Part shown: positions 1 through 9,557 of the stretch, piece by piece | How the letters are laid out: each line of letters opens with the position of its first letter | How positions within the stretch are numbered: position 1 is the first letter of the stretch | Assembly (NCBI RefSeq): GCF_029968035.1 | Contig: NZ_JASCIQ010000002.1 | Location: forward strand, 310,001-374,000 | Length of the DNA: 64,000 nt | Source: Streptomyces cavernicola | Lineage (GTDB): Bacteria; Actinomycetota; Actinomycetes; Streptomycetales; Streptomycetaceae | Direction of reading: 5' to 3' | The notes under the pieces: generated by a model | Told to the model about the DNA's origin: nothing | Databases searched by the model: none | What the model saw: only the letters and a program-made list of their open reading frames with translations | Translations under genes and position numbers: made by a program

Positions 1-1
1 C

Positions 2-904
2 GCCAAGCCGCCCGTGCGGAAGCTTGCGAAGGATCTCGGGGTGGATCTGGCGACCGTGACGCCCTCCGGGCCCGACGGGATCATTACGCGGGAGGACGTG
101 CACGCTGCCGTCGCGCCCGCTCCTGCTGCCCCCGCGCCGGAAGCGGAGGTTCCCGTACAGGAGCCCGTGCCCGCGCCCGCACCCACCCCGGTGGTCGCCG
201 ACGCCCGTGAGACCCGGATTCCGGTCAAGGGCGTGCGGAAGGCGACCGCGCAGGCGATGGTCGGGTCGGCGTTCACCGCACCGCACGTCACGGAGTTCGT
301 GACCGTCGACGTGACGCGGACGATGAAGCTCGTCGAGGAGCTGAAGCAGGACAAGGAGATGCAGGGGCTGCGGGTCAACCCGCTGCTGCTCGTCGCCAAG
401 GCGCTGCTCGTCGCGATCAAGCGGAACCCGGACGTCAACGCCGCCTGGGACGAGGCCAACCAGGAGATCGTGCAGAAGCACTACGTGAACCTGGGCATCG
501 CCGCCGCCACCCCGCGCGGTCTGATCGTGCCGAACATCAAGGACGCGCACGCCAAGACCCTGCCTCAACTGGCCGAGTCCCTCGGCGAGTTGGTGGCCAC
601 GGCCAGGGAGGGCAAGACCTCGCCGGCCGCGATGCAGGGCGGCACCGTGACCATCACGAACGTGGGGGTCTTCGGGGTCGACACCGGCACGCCGATCCTC
701 AACCCCGGCGAGTCCGCGATCCTCGCGGTCGGCGCGATCAAGCTCCAGCCGTGGGTGCACAAGGGCAAGGTCAAGCCGCGGCAGGTCACCACCCTGGCGC
801 TCTCCTTCGACCACCGGCTCGTCGACGGCGAGCTGGGCTCCAAGGTCCTCGCCGACGTCGCGGCGATCCTGGAGCAGCCCAAGCGCCTCATCACCTGGGC
901 GTAG
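2..904 (+). CDS. 2-oxo-acid dehydrogenase E2 subunit (dihydrolipoamide acyltransferase), 5' end missing
   Basis: This is the C-terminal 300 residues of the E2 core of a pyruvate or branched-chain 2-oxo-acid dehydrogenase complex, which moves acyl groups from lipoyl-lysine to CoA. The window opens inside the E3/E1-binding domain (LAKDLGVDL ... GIITREDV). An Ala/Pro-rich linker follows (about residues 40-65), then the catalytic acyltransferase domain ending in the hallmark SFDHRLVDG motif with its catalytic His. The reading frame is open to the window edge, so the lipoyl domain and start lie outside. It is followed by a strong terminator, so it is the last gene of its operon. Substrate (pyruvate or branched-chain acids) cannot be decided from this part. 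Confidence 0.93.
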   Translation, partial: AKPPVRKLAKDLGVDLATVTPSGPDGIITREDVHAAVAPAPAAPAPEAEVPVQEPVPAPAPTPVVADARETRIPVKGVRKATAQAMVGSAFTAPHVTEFVTVDVTRTMKLVEELKQDKEMQGLRVNPLLLVAKALLVAIKRNPDVNAAWDEANQEIVQKHYVNLGIAAATPRGLIVPNIKDAHAKTLPQLAESLGELVATAREGKTSPAAMQGGTVTITNVGVFGVDTGTPILNPGESAILAVGAIKLQPWVHKGKVKPRQVTTLALSFDHRLVDGELGSKVLADVAAILEQPKRLITWA

Positions 905-936
905 CCTCGTAGGACCGCGTACCCGCGTACGACCCC

Positions 937-969
937 GAGCCCGGATGCGTTCGCCGCGCATCCGGGCTC
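937..969 (+). terminator. Rho-independent-type hairpin after the E2 gene
   Basis: A 13-bp perfect inverted repeat (GAGCCCGGATGCG and its complement) with a 7-nt loop lies 33 bases past the E2 stop codon. There is no strong U-tract, which is usual for Streptomyces terminators. Confidence 0.8.
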
Positions 970-1030
970 AGCTCTGTCCCTGCCTAGCTCCCGTCCCGCC
1001 GCCCCGTCCCCGTCACGAAAGCCGCTTGCC

Positions 1031-2050
1031 GTGCACGTCGTCTGGTTGCTCCTCGCCGTCTTCTCCGGGGCGCTGATATCCCTGCAGGCCCGCATCAACG
1101 GCCAGCTCGCCGCCGAGCTCGGCGACGGCACCGCCGCCGCGGTCCTCTCCTTCGGCTCCGGGCTCCTCGTGCTCTCCGCCGGGCTCCTCGTGGTGCGGGT
1201 AGCCCGGCAGGGCCTGCGCCGGGTGCTGAAGGACGTACGGGAAGCGCGCCTGAAGTGGTGGCAGCTGCTGGGCGGCTGCGGCGGGGCGACATTCGTGCTT
1301 GCGCAGGGGCTGACCGTCGGGGCGCTCGGCGTCGCCCTGTTCACGGTGGCCGTGGTCGCCGGGCAGGTGGGCGGCGGGCTCCTGGTGGACGCGAAGGGGC
1401 TCGGTCCCGCGGGTCCGCAGCGGCCGACGGCGCGGCGGGCCGTGGGCGCGGGCCTCGTGCTCGTCGCGGTCGGCGTCTCGATGGCGGACCGGCTCGGCGC
1501 CGGGTTCCCGTACCTGCTGCTGGTCCTGCCCGTGATCGCCGGGGTGTGCGTGAGCTGGCAGCAGGCGGTGAACGGTCACGTACGGCTGTCGTCCGGGTCC
1601 GCGTACACCGGCACGTTCTTCAACTTCCTCACCGGTACGACCGTGTTGGGCCTGGTGTTCGCCGGGCACGCGGTCGCGGCCGGGGCGCCGGCGGGGCTGC
1701 CGGGCGATCCGTACCTCTACCTCGGCGGGATCGTCGGCATCGCGTTCATCTCGATCGCCGTGGCCACCGTGCAGAAGCTCGGCGTGCTGCTGCTCGGCCT
1801 GTGCACCATCACCGGGCAGCTGCTCGGCTCGCTCGCCCTCGACGTGTTCCTGCCGCACGGCGGTGCGCAGGTCAGCGCGTTCACGGTGGGCGGCGCGGTG
1901 CTCGCGCTCGCGGCCGTGGCCCTTGCGGCGGTCTCCGGCTCCTCCCGAGGCGGCAGGAGCCGGGTCACAGCCGCGGGCCGGGCCGTCAGTCCTGCTGCGC
2001 GCCGCTCGGCAGCGAACGCAGCCGCATCGTCTTCGCGGACTTCGACTTGA
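1031..2050 (+). CDS. DMT-superfamily permease of the YdcZ/DUF606 type
   Basis: A 339-residue polytopic membrane protein with about ten hydrophobic segments arranged as two similar halves (start near LLAVFSGALISLQARING and the repeat near LLVLPVIAGVCVSWQQAVNG). The paired A(R/V)NG motifs after the first helix of each half are typical of tandem-duplicated DUF606 proteins. It is probably a small-molecule exporter; the substrate is unknown. The start is GTG; a polar Ser/Arg-rich tail follows the last helix. The 3' end overlaps the convergent DD-carboxypeptidase gene by 65 bases. Confidence 0.8.
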   Translation: MHVVWLLLAVFSGALISLQARINGQLAAELGDGTAAAVLSFGSGLLVLSAGLLVVRVARQGLRRVLKDVREARLKWWQLLGGCGGATFVLAQGLTVGALGVALFTVAVVAGQVGGGLLVDAKGLGPAGPQRPTARRAVGAGLVLVAVGVSMADRLGAGFPYLLLVLPVIAGVCVSWQQAVNGHVRLSSGSAYTGTFFNFLTGTTVLGLVFAGHAVAAGAPAGLPGDPYLYLGGIVGIAFISIAVATVQKLGVLLLGLCTITGQLLGSLALDVFLPHGGAQVSAFTVGGAVLALAAVALAAVSGSSRGGRSRVTAAGRAVSPAARRSAANAAASSSRTST

Positions 2051-2927
2051 AGCCGTGGTCGAGCAGCTTCGCCGCGTCGGCGTAGCGGTTCGCGTCGTTC
2101 AGGATCGCGCCGACCAGGGTCTTGTCGCCGCGGGTCGCGGCGAACACGAGGCAGGAGCCCGCGGCGCTGCCGGTACCGGTCTTGACGCCGATGGCGCCGT
2201 CGTACGAGCCGAGCAGTTTGTTGGTGTTGTACCAGGTGTAGGTGCGGGTGCCGCCGCTGCCGGCGGGCGCCTTCTGCTGGGTCGACTTCGCCTTCACGAC
2301 CGTACGGAAGGTGGGGTTCTCGACCGCGTGCGCGGCGAGTTTCCCGAGGTCCTTCGGCGTCGAGTAGTTCTTGCCGCCCTTCGAGATGCCGTCGAAGGAG
2401 TCGAACTTCGTGTTCTTCATGCCGAGTTCGGCGGCCTTCTTGTTCATCTTCGAGATGAAGGAGGCCGTACGCGCCTTGATGGTCGAGCCGCTGCCGAAGG
2501 CGTCGGCCAGCGCGTACGCCGCGTCGCAGCCGGAGGGCAGCAGCGTCGCGTAGAGCAGCTGGCGGACGGTGAGCTTGTCGCCGGTGCGCAGGTCGGCGGT
2601 GCTGGCGCCCTGCTCGGCGACGTAGTCGCGGTAGGTCTTCTTGACGGTGATCTTGCGGTCGAGGTTCAGTCCGGGGCTGTCGAGGACGACGGCCGCGGTC
2701 ATGACCTTGGTGGTGGAGGCCATCTGCCGCTTGGTGTCGGCGGCCTTCCCGAAGAGCTGCTTCCCGCTCGTCGCGTCCGCGAGATAGGCGCCCTTGGCGC
2801 TGACGGACGGGGCGGACGGCTCGGCGGCGGCCTGTGCGGTCGTCGCGAGCGGGGAGACGACCAGGGCGGCGCCGGTCGTGAGGACGACGGCGGCAAGCCT
2901 GCGCGCGCGTCGGGTGGTACGGATCAA
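1986..2927 (-). CDS. D-alanyl-D-alanine carboxypeptidase (class C PBP, K15-like)
   Basis: A 313-residue secreted serine DD-peptidase that trims or crosslinks peptidoglycan stem peptides outside the membrane. An N-terminal signal peptide (RRARR then a hydrophobic stretch ending AQA, about residue 33) is followed by the three active-site motifs: STTK at 71-74, SGC at 132-134 and KTG at 249-251. SGC in place of the usual SxN is the variant known from Streptomyces strain K15 DD-transpeptidase. The chosen start is TTG, with GGAG about 8 nt upstream; longer readings add implausible sequence. It is divergent from the GntR gene. Confidence 0.88.
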   Translation of the reverse strand: MIRTTRRARRLAAVVLTTGAALVVSPLATTAQAAAEPSAPSVSAKGAYLADATSGKQLFGKAADTKRQMASTTKVMTAAVVLDSPGLNLDRKITVKKTYRDYVAEQGASTADLRTGDKLTVRQLLYATLLPSGCDAAYALADAFGSGSTIKARTASFISKMNKKAAELGMKNTKFDSFDGISKGGKNYSTPKDLGKLAAHAVENPTFRTVVKAKSTQQKAPAGSGGTRTYTWYNTNKLLGSYDGAIGVKTGTGSAAGSCLVFAATRGDKTLVGAILNDANRYADAAKLLDHGFKSKSAKTMRLRSLPSGAQQD

Positions 2928-3174
2928 AGTCGGTGCTCCGAATTCGCGTAAGCGTCTGGGGACCGACACCCGAGAGGTGTCAGATCGGAAACCCAGAAAG
3001 GCAGTTCCGGATACAAGACGTACGGCCGATGTGAATGGATGCGTACTCGTCCGGGTGAATGCGGGAACGCGCGAGCGTGTCCTGTAGTCGACCGTCTGCG
3101 TCTGATATCCGGTGCCCGTTCCGCATCGCGGACGCGACTTTCTGATGTACACCTGTTGTATCTATGCTGTGCGC

Positions 3175-3867
3175 ATGCCTGCCGCACCCTCTACCTCCGC
3201 CGCCCCCGCCACTCCCACCCCGCCCCCGGTCAAGCAGCCCCCGGCCGCGGAGCGCGTCTACCAGCACGTGAAGCAGGCCGTACTGGAGCGGCGGTACGAG
3301 GGCGGCACGCTCCTCACCGAGGGCGAGCTGGCCACCGACGTGGGCGTCTCCCGTACGCCGGTGCGCGAGGCGCTGCTCAAGCTGGAGGTCGAGGGGCTCC
3401 TGAAGCTGTACCCGAAGAAGGGCGCCCTGGTCCTGCCGGTCTCCGCGCAGGAGATCGCGGACGTGGTCGAGACCCGGCTGCTCGTCGAGGAGCACGCGGC
3501 GCGCAAGGCGGTGCCCGCGCCCGCGGGCCTGATCGCGCGCCTGGAGGAGCTCCTCGCCCAGCAGCGCGAGCAGGCCGCGGCCGGCGACCTGGCGGCCGCC
3601 GCCGTCAGCGACCGCTGCTTCCACGCGGAGATCGTCCGCAGCGGCGGCAACGAGATCCTCTCCCGCCTCTACGACCAGCTCCGCGACCGCCAGCTGCGGA
3701 TGGGCGTCGCCGTGATGAAGTCGCACCCCGACCGCATCGCCAAGACCCTCGGTGAGCACGCCGAGATCCTCGAAGCGCTGCGCGCGGGCGACGCGGACGC
3801 GGCCGTCGCCGTCGTCCACCGCCACGTCGGCTGGGTCTCCAACCTGGCGCGGGGGGACGTGCGATGA
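3175..3867 (+). CDS. GntR-family transcriptional regulator (FCD/FadR subfamily)
   Basis: A 230-residue DNA-binding regulator. A Pro/Ala-rich leader (about 25 residues) precedes the winged helix-turn-helix (AAERVYQHVKQAVLERRYEG ... SRTPVREALLKLEVEGLL, residues 25-95). An all-helical FCD ligand-binding domain follows, with the conserved ETR, D..FH and H..I/L..AL..GD signatures. It overlaps the MFS gene by ATGA, so the two are translationally coupled and the regulator most likely controls that transporter. No clear ribosome-binding site is seen in front of the ATG, so the mRNA may be leaderless. Confidence 0.88.
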   Translation: MPAAPSTSAAPATPTPPPVKQPPAAERVYQHVKQAVLERRYEGGTLLTEGELATDVGVSRTPVREALLKLEVEGLLKLYPKKGALVLPVSAQEIADVVETRLLVEEHAARKAVPAPAGLIARLEELLAQQREQAAAGDLAAAAVSDRCFHAEIVRSGGNEILSRLYDQLRDRQLRMGVAVMKSHPDRIAKTLGEHAEILEALRAGDADAAVAVVHRHVGWVSNLARGDVR

Positions 3868-5165
3868 GCCCCTCGCCGAGCAGGCTGCCGGGCGATCCAC
3901 CGGGCGGCCGGAGGGCCGTCGCGGTCTGGTCGATCGGCGTCGCCGTCTACTTCGTCGCCGTCATCTTCCGCACCTCGCTGGGCGTCGCGGGCCTGGACGC
4001 CGCCGACCGCTTCCACGTCAGCGCCTCCGCCCTGTCGACGTTCTCGATCCTCCAGCTCCTCGTCTACGCGGGCATGCAGATACCCGTCGGCCTGATGGTC
4101 GACCGGCTCGGCACGAAGAAGGTCCTCACCCTCGGCGTCGTCCTCTTCACCGCGGGCCAGCTCTCCTTCGCCCTCGCGCCCTCGTACGGCATGGCGCTCG
4201 CCGCGCGTGCGCTGCTCGGCTGCGGGGACGCGATGACGTTCATCAGCGTGCTGCGCCTCGGCACCCGCTGGTTCCCGGCCCGGCGCGGCCCGCTCATCGC
4301 GCAGCTCGCCGGGCTCATCGGGATGGGCGGCAACCTGGTCTCCACCCTGGTGCTGTCCCGGATGCTGCACGGGCTCGGCTGGACCGCCGCGTTCGTCGGC
4401 AGCTCCCTCGCCGGCGTCGTCGTCCTCGTCCTGCTGCTGCTCTTCCTCCGCGACCACCCGGAAGGCCACGAGCCGCCACCGGTCAAGCAGGCCCAGGGCC
4501 CCGCGTTCGTACGCCGTCAGATCGCGGAGGCCTGGCGGGAGCCCGGCACCCGGCTCGGCCTGTGGGTGCACTTCACCACGCAGTTCCCGATGATGGTCTT
4601 CACGCTGCTGTGGGGGCTGCCGTTCCTGGTCGAGGCGCAGGGCCTGTCCCGCGCCGCCGCGGGCGAACTCCTCACCCTGACCGTCCTGTCGAGCATGACC
4701 ATCGGCCTCGTCTACGGCCAGGTCGTCGCCCGCCACCACCGCGCCCGCACCCCGCTGGTCCTCGGCACGGTCGGCGCGACGGCTCTGGTCTGGGCGCTCA
4801 CGCTCGGCTGGGGCTCTGCGGCGCCGGCGGCGCTGCTCGTCGTCCTCTGCGTGGTGCTCGGCACCTGCGGACCGGCCTCGATGATCGGCTTCGACTTCGC
4901 CCGCCCGGCTAACCCGCCGGAGCGCCAGGGCACCGCCTCCGGCATCGTCAACATGGGCGGCTTCGTCGCCTCCATGACGACGCTGCTCGCGGTCGGCGTG
5001 CTGCTCGACGCGACCGGCCAGAACTACCGGATCGCGTTCTGCTCGATCTTCGTCCTGGAGGCCCTGGGCATCACCCAGATCCTGCGGCTGCGCAGGCGCG
5101 CGGTCCGCTTGGAGAGCGAGCGGCTGGTGGCCAGCAGGGTCGAGGCGGTGCACGTACCGGCGTAG
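3864..5165 (+). CDS. MFS transporter
   Basis: A 433-residue major facilitator with about twelve hydrophobic helices. The loop 2-3 motif appears as GLMVDRLGTKKVL, where the usual GxLaDrxGrkxxl pattern is expected. There is a central cytoplasmic loop (about residues 205-220, EGHEPPPVKQAQG) between the two six-helix halves. Its first codons overlap the end of the GntR gene (ATGA), forming a two-gene operon. The substrate is not evident; overall look is of the nitrate/sialate-like or drug-exporter clades. The gene is intact, with a normal chromosomal codon pattern. Confidence 0.88.
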   Translation: MSPSPSRLPGDPPGGRRAVAVWSIGVAVYFVAVIFRTSLGVAGLDAADRFHVSASALSTFSILQLLVYAGMQIPVGLMVDRLGTKKVLTLGVVLFTAGQLSFALAPSYGMALAARALLGCGDAMTFISVLRLGTRWFPARRGPLIAQLAGLIGMGGNLVSTLVLSRMLHGLGWTAAFVGSSLAGVVVLVLLLLFLRDHPEGHEPPPVKQAQGPAFVRRQIAEAWREPGTRLGLWVHFTTQFPMMVFTLLWGLPFLVEAQGLSRAAAGELLTLTVLSSMTIGLVYGQVVARHHRARTPLVLGTVGATALVWALTLGWGSAAPAALLVVLCVVLGTCGPASMIGFDFARPANPPERQGTASGIVNMGGFVASMTTLLAVGVLLDATGQNYRIAFCSIFVLEALGITQILRLRRRAVRLESERLVASRVEAVHVPA

Positions 5166-5180
5166 CCGGTTCAGCCCGAG

Positions 5181-6005
5181 CTACGGCGTCATCGGCAGGT
5201 TCTGCAGGATCGCCTCGGCCAGGTCCTGGTCGCCGTCGACCTTGAGCCGGTCCCGTACCGCGCCCGGACGCACACGGCCGCAGCACAGCCGGTAGAACGT
5301 CTCCCAGTCGCAGGCGAGCGTGACCGCAGGGCCGAGCGACGGGGCGTTGTCGACGGTGCCCTTGCCCTCGGCGTCGATACGGACCGTACGCAGGAAGTCG
5401 ACCGGGCCGTCCACGTCGAAGACGACCGCCGAGTTCGCCGGCGCGCCGGCGCCCTTGGCGATCGACTTGGGGAGCCCGGAGATCAGCAGGTCCCGCGCCA
5501 CGTACGCCCCGGGGGAGTCCAGGTTCGCGGGGGCGTCGAGGGCCGTGCGCAGGTCCTGCTCGTGCACCCACACGTCGAACGCCCGCTTGCGGAGCGCCTC
5601 TTCGAGCGGCTCCTGGTTGCCGAGCGGTCCGCGCACCTGGGTCTGCGGGTCACGCGTCTCGTTCCGCAGCTGCCGCGAGCGGCGGATGATCGTGTACTCC
5701 AGCTCGGCCGTCATCTCCGGCGAGGTGTGGTGCCGCCGCACATCGACCTGCACCTCCATGTACCGCTGCAGCTCCGTCTGTACGTGGTACAGGTCGCGGG
5801 GCAGCGAGTGGATCGGCCGGGGGTCGCCGAGCATCTCGCACTCGAGCCCGATGACATGGGAGACGATGTCCCGTACCGACCAGCCGTAGCAGGGCGTCGC
5901 CAGGTTCCAGGAGCCCTCCGCGAGCGGTGTCACCAGCTCGGATATGGCCTCCACGGAGTGGGTCCAGGCGTCGGCGTAGGTCTGGATGCTGGGATGGACG
6001 GTCAC
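5181..6005 (-). CDS. Maleylpyruvate isomerase-family (mycothiol-dependent type) protein
   Basis: A 274-residue protein of the DinB-like, actinobacterial maleylpyruvate isomerase N-terminal family. It opens with a helical bundle containing a conserved YGWSVRDIVSHVIGLE segment, whose His is one of the usual metal ligands. The second metal-site region is FDVWVHEQDLRTAL (about residues 165-180). The C-terminal half resembles the SCP2-like domain often found in these enzymes. The start is GTG with GAGGGG 5-6 nt upstream. Family members use mycothiol or are of unknown function, so the exact reaction is not assigned. It is convergent with the MFS gene. Confidence 0.8.
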   Translation of the reverse strand: MTVHPSIQTYADAWTHSVEAISELVTPLAEGSWNLATPCYGWSVRDIVSHVIGLECEMLGDPRPIHSLPRDLYHVQTELQRYMEVQVDVRRHHTSPEMTAELEYTIIRRSRQLRNETRDPQTQVRGPLGNQEPLEEALRKRAFDVWVHEQDLRTALDAPANLDSPGAYVARDLLISGLPKSIAKGAGAPANSAVVFDVDGPVDFLRTVRIDAEGKGTVDNAPSLGPAVTLACDWETFYRLCCGRVRPGAVRDRLKVDGDQDLAEAILQNLPMTP

Positions 6006-6161
6006 GTGACCCCTCGGGCGGTTCGTCTGTGCGTACGGGCATGGCAGGACTGCGGAGAAGGCTCGGACCCTTAAGTTACGCTGCCGCACGGGCCGCTTGC
6101 AGTGCTTTCGTGTGACGATCGTAGGCGGTGATGGGTACTCGAATGCCAGGACGGTGGTAGT

Positions 6162-6938
6162 GTGCGCGCCTCGCTGATCCAGATCGATGTAGACCCCGAC
6201 GAATCGGTCAATTCCCGCCGCTCCAGGGTGGCTTCACTGGTACGCGATCAGGCCGGGTCCGACCTGGTGGTGCTGCCGGAGCTGTGGCCGGTTGGCGCGT
6301 TCGCCTACGAGTCCTTCGGCCGGGAGGCCGAGGCGCTGCGCGGGCCCACGCACGACGCGATGGCCGCCGCCGCGCACGACGCGGGCGTCTGGCTGCACGC
6401 CGGCTCGATCGTGGAGCGCGAGGACAGCGGCACGCTCTACAACACGACGCTGTTCTTCAACCCCGACGGCGCGCTCACCCGCACGTACCGCAAGATCCAC
6501 CGCTTCGGCTTCGACAAGGGCGAGGCGGCGATGATGGGCGCGGGCTCCGAGCTCGTGACGGTGCCCCACCCGTCGACCGTGCTGGGCTTCGCCACCTGCT
6601 ACGACCTGCGCTTCCCCGAGCTGTTCCGGGGCCTGGTCGACGCGGGCGCCGAGACCCTCGTCGTCTCCGCGGGCTGGCCGGAGCGGCGCCGCGCCCACTG
6701 GACGCTGCTCGCGCAGGCCCGCGCGGTGGAGAACCAGGCGTACGTCCTGGCGTGCTGCTCCGCCGGTTCGCACGCGGGGGTGCCGCAGGCGGGCCACAGC
6801 ATCGTGGTCGACCCGTGGGGGGAGGTCCTTGCGGAGGCGGGGCCGGGGGAGGAGGTCCTCACGGTGGAGTTCGACCCGAGCACCGTCGCGACGACCCGAG
6901 ACCGCTTCCCGGCCCTCAAGGACCGCGTCCTTCGCTGA
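6162..6938 (+). CDS. Carbon-nitrogen hydrolase (nitrilase superfamily)
   Basis: A 258-residue cytoplasmic amidohydrolase of the nitrilase superfamily with the complete catalytic triad: Glu40 in VVLPELW, Lys111 in YRKIHRFGF and Cys146 in FATCYDLRFPELF. The length is that of single-domain omega-amidase or Nit-like members. It would cleave a C-N bond in an amide; omega-amidase or deaminated-glutathione amidase activity is likely by similarity but not proved. The start is GTG. It is divergent from the maleylpyruvate isomerase-type gene. Confidence 0.88.
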   Translation: MRASLIQIDVDPDESVNSRRSRVASLVRDQAGSDLVVLPELWPVGAFAYESFGREAEALRGPTHDAMAAAAHDAGVWLHAGSIVEREDSGTLYNTTLFFNPDGALTRTYRKIHRFGFDKGEAAMMGAGSELVTVPHPSTVLGFATCYDLRFPELFRGLVDAGAETLVVSAGWPERRRAHWTLLAQARAVENQAYVLACCSAGSHAGVPQAGHSIVVDPWGEVLAEAGPGEEVLTVEFDPSTVATTRDRFPALKDRVLR

Positions 6939-7000
6939 CCACCCCGGGGCTCCGCCCCGGACCCCGGCTGTCTTTCGGCTCCCCCGCCGTCGTGGCCGCT

Positions 7001-7021
7001 CGCGCAGTTCCCCGCGCCCCT
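7001..7021 (+). repeat. Copy 1 of a dispersed Streptomyces intergenic repeat
   Basis: This 21-base core, starting CGCGCAGTTCCCCGCG, sits in the 278-base gap between the nitrilase and LURP-one genes. It recurs exactly at 17,911-17,931 (inverted) and 60,016-60,036. The copies at 7.0 and 17.9 kb are embedded in GC-rich blocks of the type CGGGGCTCCGCCCCGGAC. No gene is seen in the gap. Confidence 0.75.
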
Positions 7022-7216
7022 GTCGGGGCACGTCCCCCCCCGCTGTGGGTGGGTGGGGGCGACGGCGGCCTCCCCACCCCACCTCGCTGTGGGCAGGCGT
7101 TCCGCAGGGCGGAACGGGTGGGCACAGCGCCACGACGGCGGGGAAGCCGACGACGGGCCGGGGAGCCTCTCCGGTGATTGAGGAGCGGGGGCGCCGGGGG
7201 CGGAGCCCCCTGGGGG

Positions 7217-7708
7217 TCAGTCGTGGCGGTCCCGCTCCGCGAGGCGGATCACGCAGACCGTGATGGCGATCAGAAGCGCCGGGTCGGCGTCCTCACGGAC
7301 CACGTTCACGCCGTACGTGTCCCGCAGGGTCAACCAGCGCCGCGAGACCTCCGCGAGCAACTCCCCCTCGTACTCGACCGCGAACTCGCGATCCAGGATC
7401 TTGCCGCTGACGTCCAGCTCCGTGCCCTCGACCAGCGTCACGCGGTAGTGGTTGCGCAGCAGTGAGAGGCGTTTGCGGCGCACCGTGGCCAGCGGTTCCT
7501 CGCCGCGCTCGATGGTCATCGTGTCCCGCAGCGCGAACAGCTTCTTGCGGATGTCGATCAGCACCTCGCCCTGCGGATCCTTCAGCTCGAACGTCTCCCG
7601 CAGCCGCATCGCCTTCCCGTCCACGAGGAACGCCTTGCGGCCTTGCTCGTCCTCGATCCAGTAGTCGTCCCCGATGCCGAAGACCCGGTCGCGCACCACG
7701 TATCTCAT
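7217..7708 (-). CDS. LURP-one-related (tubby-like/scramblase-fold) protein
   Basis: A 163-residue protein with the alternating beta-strand pattern of the LURP-one/DUF567 tubby-like barrel (YVVRDRVFGIGDDYWIEDEQGRKAFLVDGKA at the N-terminus, then LRETFELKDPQGEVL). Such proteins bind lipids or membranes in eukaryotes; the bacterial role is unknown. It is complete, lacks a signal peptide and ends in a short hydrophobic strand followed by RLAERDRHD. It is divergent from the NHL-repeat gene, with only 41 bases between the two starts. Confidence 0.8.
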   Translation of the reverse strand: MRYVVRDRVFGIGDDYWIEDEQGRKAFLVDGKAMRLRETFELKDPQGEVLIDIRKKLFALRDTMTIERGEEPLATVRRKRLSLLRNHYRVTLVEGTELDVSGKILDREFAVEYEGELLAEVSRRWLTLRDTYGVNVVREDADPALLIAITVCVIRLAERDRHD

Positions 7709-7749
7709 GGCGGGAATGCGTACCCGCCCGCATGAGGTTGGATGGGGAC

Positions 7750-9540
7750 ATGGCTACACGTGCACGCGTTCGGGCCCCCGAGCTGATCGGCAAGGGCGGC
7801 TGGCTGAACACAGGAGAGCAGCAGTACACCCTCGCCGACCTGCGGGGACGCATCGTCGTCCTGGATTTCTGGACCTTCTGCTGCATCAACTGTCTGCACG
7901 TCCTGGACGAGCTCCGCGAGCTGGAGCAGAAGCACGCCGACACCGTCGTGATCATCGGCGTGCACTCCCCGAAGTTCGTGCACGAGGCCGAGCACCAGGC
8001 CGTCGTCGACGCCGTCGAGCGGTACGAGGTGCACCACCCGGTCCTCGACGACCCGGAGCTCGCCACCTGGAAGCAGTACGCGGTCCGCGCCTGGCCCACC
8101 CTCGTCGTCATCGACCCCGAGGGGTACGTGGTCGCGCAGCACGCCGGCGAGGGGCATGCGCACGCCATCGAGAAGCTCGTCGAGGAGCTGGAGGCCGAGC
8201 ACGAGGCGAAGGGCACGCTGCGCCGCGGCGACGGCCCGTACGTCCCGCCGAAGCCCGTCGCCACCGACCTCCGCTTCCCCGGCAAGGCCCTCCTGCTGCC
8301 CACCGGGAACTTCCTTGTCTCCGACTCGACCCGGCACCAGCTGGTCGAGCTGGAGGCGGACGGCGAGACCGTCGTACGCCGCATCGGCAGCGGCGAGCGC
8401 GGCTTCACCCCGGACGCGTTCAGCGAACCGCAGGGCCTCGCGCTGCTTCCTGACGGCCAGGTGATCGTCGCGGACACGGTCAACCACGCGCTGCGCACGT
8501 ACGACCCTCAGAGCGGGGCCGTCGAGACGGTCGCGGGCACCGGGCGGCAGTGGATGCAGGGCGAGCCCACCAGCGGCGCCGCCCGCGAGGTGAACCTCTC
8601 CTCCCCCTGGGACGTGGCGTACTTCGACGGCCTCGTCTGGATCGCCATGGCCGGCGTGCACCAGCTGTGGACGTACGACCCGGAGGCGGGCACCGTGCAG
8701 GTCGCCGCCGGCACCACCAACGAGGGCCTGGTCGACGGCCCGGCCGCCGGGGCCTGGTTCGCGCAGCCGTCCGGGCTCGCCGCGACCGAGGACCGGCTGT
8801 GGATCGCCGACTCGGAGACGAGTGCGCTCCGCTGGATCGACACGGACCGGGCCGTCCACACCGCCGTCGGCACCGGCCTCTTCGACTTCGGTCACCGCGA
8901 CGGCGCGGCCGAACAGGCCCTGCTCCAGCACCCGTTGGGCGTCACGGCCCTGCCGGACGGCTCGGTCGCGATCAGCGACACGTACAACCACGCGCTGCGC
9001 CGCTTCGACCCGGCGAGCGGTGAAGTGACCACCCTGGCAACGGACTTGCGGGAGCCGAGCGACGCGGTCGTGGTCGGCGAGGACGTCGTGGTCGTCGAGT
9101 CCGCGCGGCACCGCCTCACCCGCCTGCGGCTGCCCGAGGAGGCCGTGCGCGTCGAGTCCGTCGCCCACCGCACCCAGCGCGCCGCGACCGAAGTCGCCCC
9201 GGGCGCCCTGCAGTTGGACGTGGTCTTCCAGGCGCCGACGGGCCAGAAGCTCGACACCCGCTACGGCCCTTCGACCCGCCTCCTGGTCTCCTCCACCCCG
9301 CCGGAGCTGCTCCTCGACGGCGAGGGCGCGGGCACCGACCTGGCCCGCGGCCTGGCCCTCAACCCCGAGGTCGCGGAGGGCGTCCTGCACGTCTCCGCGA
9401 TGGCCGCGAGCTGCGACGACGACCCGGAGAACGAGTACCCGGCCTGCCACGTCCACCAGCAGGACTGGGGCGTCCCGGTCCGCATCGCCGAGGGCGGCGC
9501 GGAGCGGCTGCCGCTGGTGCTCGCGGGGATGGACCAGTAG
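7750..9540 (+). CDS. Thioredoxin-like/NHL-repeat protein
   Basis: A 596-residue two-domain protein. Residues 1-150 form a thioredoxin-like fold of the TlpA/ResA type (DFWTFCCINCLHVLDEL, a CCINC active site) and end in the cis-Pro segment AWPTLVVID. Residues 165-510 are a beta-propeller of NHL-type repeats (repeated GLALLPDGQVIVADTVNHALRTYD-like units). The C-terminal section (510-596) is a beta-rich tail similar to NHLRC2. There is no signal peptide, so it is cytoplasmic; a redox or thiol-disulfide role is inferred. The ATG at 7750 is preceded by a weak GGGG element. Confidence 0.88.
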   Translation: MATRARVRAPELIGKGGWLNTGEQQYTLADLRGRIVVLDFWTFCCINCLHVLDELRELEQKHADTVVIIGVHSPKFVHEAEHQAVVDAVERYEVHHPVLDDPELATWKQYAVRAWPTLVVIDPEGYVVAQHAGEGHAHAIEKLVEELEAEHEAKGTLRRGDGPYVPPKPVATDLRFPGKALLLPTGNFLVSDSTRHQLVELEADGETVVRRIGSGERGFTPDAFSEPQGLALLPDGQVIVADTVNHALRTYDPQSGAVETVAGTGRQWMQGEPTSGAAREVNLSSPWDVAYFDGLVWIAMAGVHQLWTYDPEAGTVQVAAGTTNEGLVDGPAAGAWFAQPSGLAATEDRLWIADSETSALRWIDTDRAVHTAVGTGLFDFGHRDGAAEQALLQHPLGVTALPDGSVAISDTYNHALRRFDPASGEVTTLATDLREPSDAVVVGEDVVVVESARHRLTRLRLPEEAVRVESVAHRTQRAATEVAPGALQLDVVFQAPTGQKLDTRYGPSTRLLVSSTPPELLLDGEGAGTDLARGLALNPEVAEGVLHVSAMAASCDDDPENEYPACHVHQQDWGVPVRIAEGGAERLPLVLAGMDQ

Positions 9541-9557
9541 CCGTACGCCTCTAGCCG